Positions 7,257 to 10,431 of a stretch of DNA of 10,431 nt are shown here, piece by piece. This DNA is from an uncultured Fidelibacterota bacterium. Lineage in GTDB: Bacteria > Fidelibacterota > Fidelibacteria > Fidelibacterales > Fidelibacteraceae. The DNA lies in contig CALMFL010000175.1 of NCBI GenBank assembly GCA_937862595.1, forward strand, positions 1 to 10,431. Direction: 5' to 3'. The notes under the pieces were generated by a model, which was not told the origin of the DNA, ran no database searches, and worked only from the letters and a program-made list of their open reading frames with translations. Position 1 is the first letter of the stretch. Each line of letters starts with the position of its first letter. The translations under genes and the position numbers were made by a program.

Positions 7257-7386
7257 CACGGGCTTCGTCAAACCGGAAGGTTTGCGAAGACCGGTGACGG
7301 CGAAGTTGCTCTTATTTTAGAGCAACGAAGCCGCACAGGCAAGGACTACGCCCTGTCCGATTTATTATTCATTGATCGGGGGACAA
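7257..7386 (+). promoter_or_regulatory. Structured non-coding region between ssrA and the GIY-YIG gene (possible leader, 3' sRNA or terminator region)
   Basis: Three local helices can be drawn by hand. The first is 7261-7292, a long hairpin (CTTCG-CAAACC with GGTTTG-CGAAG, single-base bulges) capped by GGAA. The second is 7298-7333: CGGC/GCCG, a symmetric GAA/GAA internal loop, then GTTGCTCT/AGAGCAAC with loop TATTTT. The third is 7335-7356, ACAGGC with GCCCTGT. Alternative helices compete: GGCTTCG (7261-7267) also matches CGAAGCC (7326-7332), and TGTCCGAT (7354-7361) can pair with ATC..GGACA (7375-7385), covering the GGGGGA before the GIY-YIG start. No clean terminator with a U run is seen for ssrA; the third helix followed by ATTTATTATT is the nearest candidate. 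No known RNA family is recognised. Confidence 0.5.
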
Positions 7387-7635
7387 ATGAATAATTTCTT
7401 TTATGTTTACATGCTTCAAAGTATTACAAATGAAAAAAAGTATTATGTCGGATTAACCACTGATCTGCGTGTACGTTTACAACAGCACAATTCCGGCAAA
7501 GGGAAATACAGCCGGCTGTACAATCCCTGGAAATTGATCACGGTTGTTGCTTTCGATTCCAAAATAAAAGCAATGCGTTTTGAAAAATATCTAAAATCCC
7601 ACTCCGGCCGCGCCTTCGCTAAAAAACACTTTTGA
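7387..7635 (+). CDS. Small GIY-YIG nuclease-domain protein (YhbQ/UPF0213-like)
   Basis: This 82-residue protein is little more than a GIY-YIG fold. Visible elements are FYVYMLQS (first strand), KKYYVGLTTDLRVRLQQHNSG (YVG, the conserved Arg and the His) and MRFEKYLKS (catalytic-type Glu), with the tail GRAFAKKHF. Stand-alone proteins of this size form a widespread group whose biological role is poorly defined; DNA or RNA cleavage is an inference from the fold. ATG 7387 is preferred over TTG 7372 because GGGGGA lies four bases upstream and the domain begins right there. It sits 130 bases after the tmRNA, behind a structured leader. Past the stop, the +1 frame stays open for 38 more codons, so a longer ancestral or frameshifted form is conceivable. 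No recombinase or att duplication was found nearby. Confidence 0.87.
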   Translation: MNNFFYVYMLQSITNEKKYYVGLTTDLRVRLQQHNSGKGKYSRLYNPWKLITVVAFDSKIKAMRFEKYLKSHSGRAFAKKHF

Positions 7636-7964
7636 TACGCTTTCGCGTCACGAAATATCGTCTGCCGCCCTTCAGGCAAATTCCGGGAAACGGGTCAGGA
7701 GACGTGTCGGGAACAGGGAATCTCTTTCAAGGTTCGAATACGGCCGATGAAACGGTCCTGTGGCAATTCCCGCCCTCTTCCTTTCTGCGTGTTCTCCGGA
7801 TCTATAATTTTACCGCACTGCATTTTATATTTAAGATCAAGATTAACTTGATTTATTTCATGAATTATCCCTAAGATACGTCGTAAAACATTTAAAACAC
7901 GAGAACGGGGCGGATCCCGGCCTGCGGGAGCGTCCGGATCTGCGATCGACGGAAGGAGATGGAC
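7636..7964 (+). other. Intergenic region before corA; no convincing gene
   Basis: About 330 bases. The first 165 or so are GC-richer and open in several frames but show no RBS or recognisable domain; a TTG-initiated 80-codon frame (7632-7874) overlaps the GIY-YIG stop and looks spurious. From about 7800 the sequence becomes AT-rich and carries the corA promoter candidate. A small inverted repeat (TCCCG..CGGGA, about 7915-7929) lies between that candidate and the corA RBS. Confidence 0.6.
7848..7877 (+). promoter_or_regulatory. Candidate promoter for corA
   Basis: TTGATT (7848-7853) and TAAGAT (7872-7877) are 18 bases apart in an AT-rich stretch, about 87 bases before the corA start. Both hexamers are imperfect, so this is only a plausible match. 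Confidence 0.4.
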
Positions 7965-9029
7965 ATGGCACGTTTTTTAAAGAACCGTTCTGCCGCACTC
8001 GGACAGGTACCGGGAGAGCCGGTGTTTATCGGTGTAAAGAAAATGGAAGAAGTAAGCATTCATGTTATCGATTACACCAAAACCGACCTGAAGGAATGGG
8101 ACCCGTCCGATATCGCCGAAACGGCATACCTGAAGGATACTCCGACGATCTCGTGGATCAATGTCAACGGCGTTCACGACATTGAGAAGATCAAGGCGAT
8201 CGCCGACGGTTTCGGACTGCATCCCCTGGTCACCGAGGATGTGGTCAATACCGGACAGCAGGCCAAAATGGAGGAATTTGACGACCACCTCTTTTTCGTG
8301 ATCAAAATGATGCACTACGATGTGAAGAAGAACCGTCTCCTTTCGGAACAGTTAAGCATCATTCTGGCAGGGAATTTCCTGATCACCTTCCAGGAGCGGC
8401 CGGGGGATGTTTTCGAACCCGTTCGCAAGCGGATACGTAAGAATATCGGGAGAATAAGGAATTCCGGCACCGATTACCTTGCCTATTCTCTGCTGGATTC
8501 GGTCGTCGACAATTATTTTTTCCTTATTGAAAGGATCGGAGAGCAGATTGAAGATCTTGAGAACGGGCTCAGCAACAACCCGGGAAAACACACCCTGGAA
8601 AAGATCAATGAATATAAACGGGAAATGAACTACCTGCGAAAATCGATCCGGCCTGCCCGGGAATTTATTTTTATTCTGAGCCGGCTTGAATCGGACCATA
8701 TTAAAAAACAAACCCGGCCCTTCCTTAAGGACCTGCTGGACATCACGTCACAGGCGGTGGAAGCGGTCGACACGTACCGTATCATGCTGAGCGATCAGCT
8801 GGAAATTTACAATAGCACGATCAGCAACCGGCTGAACGAGATCATGAAAGTGCTGACGATCTTTTCAGCGATCTTTATCCCCTTAACCTTCATTGCGGGC
8901 ATTTACGGAACGAACTTCGATTATCTGCCCGAGCTGCATTTCAAATACAGTTACCTGATCTTCTGGGTGGTCCTGCTGGTGATCGCCGGGATCATGCTGC
9001 GTTTTTTCAGACGGAAAAAGTGGCTTTAA
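7965..9029 (+). CDS. corA: CorA-family divalent cation (Mg2+/Co2+) transporter with GTN signature
   Basis: CorA forms a pentameric inner-membrane channel for Mg2+ and related ions. The 354-residue protein has the large acidic and coiled-coil cytoplasmic N-terminal region. It is followed by two C-terminal helices: TM1, about residues 294-313 (VLTIFSAIFIPLTFIAGIYG), and TM2, about 329-347 (YLIFWVVLLVIAGIMLRFF), with a basic tail RRKKWL. The loop motif at 315-317 is YGTNF where the signature is YGMNF; the PEL that follows is intact (FDYLPEL). ATG 7965 is chosen over ATG 7959 because AAGGAG abuts the first and lies six bases before the second. It is monocistronic and converges on the mscS-like gene. 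The ion selectivity of the GTN form is uncertain, so the substrate is inferred from the family. Confidence 0.93.
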   Translation: MARFLKNRSAALGQVPGEPVFIGVKKMEEVSIHVIDYTKTDLKEWDPSDIAETAYLKDTPTISWINVNGVHDIEKIKAIADGFGLHPLVTEDVVNTGQQAKMEEFDDHLFFVIKMMHYDVKKNRLLSEQLSIILAGNFLITFQERPGDVFEPVRKRIRKNIGRIRNSGTDYLAYSLLDSVVDNYFFLIERIGEQIEDLENGLSNNPGKHTLEKINEYKREMNYLRKSIRPAREFIFILSRLESDHIKKQTRPFLKDLLDITSQAVEAVDTYRIMLSDQLEIYNSTISNRLNEIMKVLTIFSAIFIPLTFIAGIYGTNFDYLPELHFKYSYLIFWVVLLVIAGIMLRFFRRKKWL

Positions 9030-9040
9030 AAAATCCGGGA

Positions 9041-9071
9041 AATAAAAGGCTCAGCGCAACCGTTGCTAAGC
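9041..9071 (-). terminator. Shared hairpin between convergent corA and mscS-like genes
   Basis: GCTCAGC (9049-9055) pairs with GCTAAGC (9065-9071) through seven pairs, one of them G-U, over a 9-base loop. Read on the minus strand it is followed by CCTTTTATTT, which suits termination of the mscS-like transcript. On the plus strand the run is weaker (TGTCATTCTTT), so corA may stop here less efficiently. Confidence 0.6.
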
Positions 9072-9110
9072 TGTCATTCTTTCGGTTACCTTGATGATGC
9101 GTCTTCCGGT

Positions 9111-10010
9111 TTACTGCTTTTCGCTTTCTTCATGCTGTTTTTCGGTAAAAAATCGGGTCGTCGGGTAGGCCAGGGAGATGTCTTTCTCCCGATAGAAAGC
9201 GTCCAGAATGGCTTCCCATATCTGGTGTTCGCTCGAACGGCGCTGGCGGGGATTGACCATGTAGCGGATGGTCAGCATCACACCGCTGTCCTTGACCGTG
9301 GTATAGACGATGGGAGTCAGCTTATTGTACTGGATAAAATATTTTTTCGCCGCCTTTCGGATCTGCTGCTGAGCGCCTTCCGAAAGCTTCATGACATTTT
9401 CCTCGGTAAGGGTTTCAAGGATCTTCTTCGCTTTTTTCCAGTCGCTTTCGAATGTGATCAGTACGGGGATCTCATTCCAGATGTATTCAAATCCGATCTG
9501 GTAGTTGGCAAGCGGCTGCTGCATGGCCTTGCTGTTGGGTATGTGGATGATCCTGCCGGTGCTCTGTTCGGCATCCACCCAATTCCCGCATTCAACGACG
9601 CTGAACTGCAGGACGCGAATGTCGATGACATCCCCGATAATTTTATCGACTTCGATCCGGTCCCCCACCTTAAAGGGTTTGCGTGAGACAATGAAGACCC
9701 ATCCCGCAAGGTTCGCGATGGTATCGTGCAGCGCGATCGCGATACCGGCGCTTGCAAGACCCACGATCGTTGTCAGGGAACGAAGCCCTTTTATCCAGAT
9801 CGACCCGATCAGCAGGAACAGCAGGAAGGTGTAGATGTAAAGGATCGCACGACGCCAATGATAGGCTTTCATATCGTCCGGGATACGTTTCCTGACAATG
9901 AAATTCCCGATAAATCTTGCCAGGGTCAGGACAATTAAAATGCCGGCGGTGAGGACCAGCTTATTCAGCGTATCGGGAGAAAGCTTAAGGTATTCGACGA
10001 GTGATTGCAT
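9111..10010 (-). CDS. MscS-family mechanosensitive ion channel
   Basis: This inner-membrane channel opens under membrane tension to release solutes after osmotic downshock. The 299-residue protein shows three membrane helices: TM1 about 18-40, TM2 about 55-73, and the pore-lining TM3 about 79-106 (VGLASAGIAIALHDTIANLAGWVFI). Then comes the MscS-typical SRKPFKVGDRIEV (109-121), where the beta domain begins. A cytoplasmic alpha/beta domain follows, and the tail is charged (EKQHEESEKQ). The size matches small MscS proteins. The ATG at 10010 is chosen because AAAGGG lies about eight bases upstream; a TTG at 10031 has no RBS. It is convergent with corA and shares its terminator region. Whether it is a true MscS or one of the diverse paralogues cannot be told. 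Confidence 0.92.
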   Translation of the reverse strand: MQSLVEYLKLSPDTLNKLVLTAGILIVLTLARFIGNFIVRKRIPDDMKAYHWRRAILYIYTFLLFLLIGSIWIKGLRSLTTIVGLASAGIAIALHDTIANLAGWVFIVSRKPFKVGDRIEVDKIIGDVIDIRVLQFSVVECGNWVDAEQSTGRIIHIPNSKAMQQPLANYQIGFEYIWNEIPVLITFESDWKKAKKILETLTEENVMKLSEGAQQQIRKAAKKYFIQYNKLTPIVYTTVKDSGVMLTIRYMVNPRQRRSSEHQIWEAILDAFYREKDISLAYPTTRFFTEKQHEESEKQ

Positions 10011-10131
10011 GGCGCGCCCTTTATCGTTCAAAAGATATGAATTTCATGATTCCCGCTAAGATAAGATGTTTTGCGGCAATAATCAAGTTTTCAAAACTCG
10101 CAATGTCCGGGATTTCTCGGAAAAGGATTTT

Positions 10132-10431
10132 TTATAATGCGGGCTTTAATACCGTTCCGGAAAGATATCCCGCACCGGCATAAAGAATGATCTCGACTAC
10201 GGTGAACCAGTCAAATCCGCGGCCGATCATGAACATCAGACTCATCAATACGGGGATAACAGAAACGAGCAATCCGCTTTGAACCGGGTTCGTCCTGTAT
10301 TTTTTTATGACGGCTCTTGAACGCCAAATAATGAAAAGAATCGTTAGAATGATAAATAGCAAGCCGAAAAGCGCATTGCCGGAATACATTTTAGAGATCG
10401 TCTGGCTGATCTCGGCGCTTATGGCGCCGGG
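10132..10431 (-). CDS. Small hydrophobic membrane protein, C-terminal part (start beyond right edge)
   Basis: I do not recognise this protein. The visible part has two or three hydrophobic segments: ALFGLLFIILTILFIIW, GLLVSVIPVLMSLMFMI, and a moderately hydrophobic VVEIILYAGAGYLSGTVL. A basic stretch (RSRAVIKKYR) after the first suggests a cytoplasmic loop. An ATG at 10389 gives 85 residues, but it has no Shine-Dalgarno, and the frame stays open with plausible sequence (GAISAEISQTISK) to the window edge, so the true start is probably outside. It lies 121 bases upstream of the mscS-like gene on the same strand, and co-transcription is possible. No terminator is evident between them. Confidence 0.65.
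   Translation of the reverse strand, partial: PGAISAEISQTISKMYSGNALFGLLFIILTILFIIWRSRAVIKKYRTNPVQSGLLVSVIPVLMSLMFMIGRGFDWFTVVEIILYAGAGYLSGTVLKPAL

Noticed and set aside
7730..7745. T-loop-like GGTTCGAATAC suggesting a tRNA fragment
   Set aside because: No flanking T-arm stem, acceptor stem or anticodon arm could be found.
7632..7874. 80-codon TTG-initiated frame after the GIY-YIG gene
   Set aside because: It starts inside the GIY-YIG stop region without an RBS, and the sequence runs into AT-rich promoter DNA; no homology is recognised.
7872..7882. TAAGATACGTC shared with 3315-3325
   Set aside because: An 11-base match between two intergenic sites in a 10-kb window is expected by chance, and the orientation relative to the genes differs.
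7257..7960. Integrated element at the ssrA 3' end
   Set aside because: No second copy of the tmRNA 3' sequence (TTCGATTCCCGGCACCTCC) and no integrase gene are visible downstream, so an integrated island is not supported within the window.
9063..9686. Plus-strand open frame (207 codons) opposite the mscS-like gene
   Set aside because: It is the shadow of a well-supported MscS-family gene; no RBS or recognisable domain.

Overview
The window looks like chromosomal, mid-GC (roughly 50%) DNA from a Gram-negative-type bacterium, most plausibly in the Bacteroidetes/FCB assemblage or a related candidate phylum. The case rests on four points: a DUF3078-type outer-membrane protein ending in Phe, a lipoprotein PBP4-type peptidase, an exported oligoendopeptidase F, and promoter elements that read TATATTTG (compatible with the Bacteroidetes TAnnTTTG element). 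No phage or transposase genes are visible, and the exact phylum cannot be fixed from the sequence alone.

Layout, left to right. (1) 1-381 is the C-terminal ATP-binding domain of a sensor histidine kinase, cut by the left edge, followed by a perfectly phased 13-copy heptanucleotide tandem repeat (392-482). (2) 546-3258, minus strand, is a compact envelope operon: DUF3078-type OMP, cupin, then PBP4/DacB-type lipoprotein. The cupin stop codon lies inside the dacB Shine-Dalgarno. (3) 3351-5225, minus, is a PepF-like M3B metallopeptidase with a signal peptide. A 14-bp perfect hairpin separates it from the DUF3078 gene, whose RBS follows so closely that no promoter fits between. (4) 5403-6749, plus, is a CoA-disulfide reductase/NADH oxidase-like flavoprotein with Cys43, followed by a clean terminator. 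(5) 6859-7256 is a promoter and complete ssrA tmRNA with the tag ADNFAYAA. It is followed at once by a densely structured non-coding stretch (7257-7386) and a small GIY-YIG nuclease-domain gene (7387-7635). (6) 7965-9029, plus, is a CorA-type transporter whose signature motif reads GTN rather than GMN. It converges through a hairpin on an MscS-type channel (9111-10010, minus). (7) At the right edge is the C-terminal part of a small membrane protein (10132-10431, minus).

Functional picture: mostly housekeeping. Envelope maintenance (OMP, PBP4, periplasmic peptidase), thiol/NADH redox, trans-translation, and ion/osmotic homeostasis (CorA, MscS). The least ordinary stretch is the ssrA 3' flank. 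It can form several mutually exclusive helices, one of which covers the ribosome-binding site of the GIY-YIG gene. This may be a cis-regulatory leader or a separate small RNA, but the proposal rests on hand-found base-pairing only.
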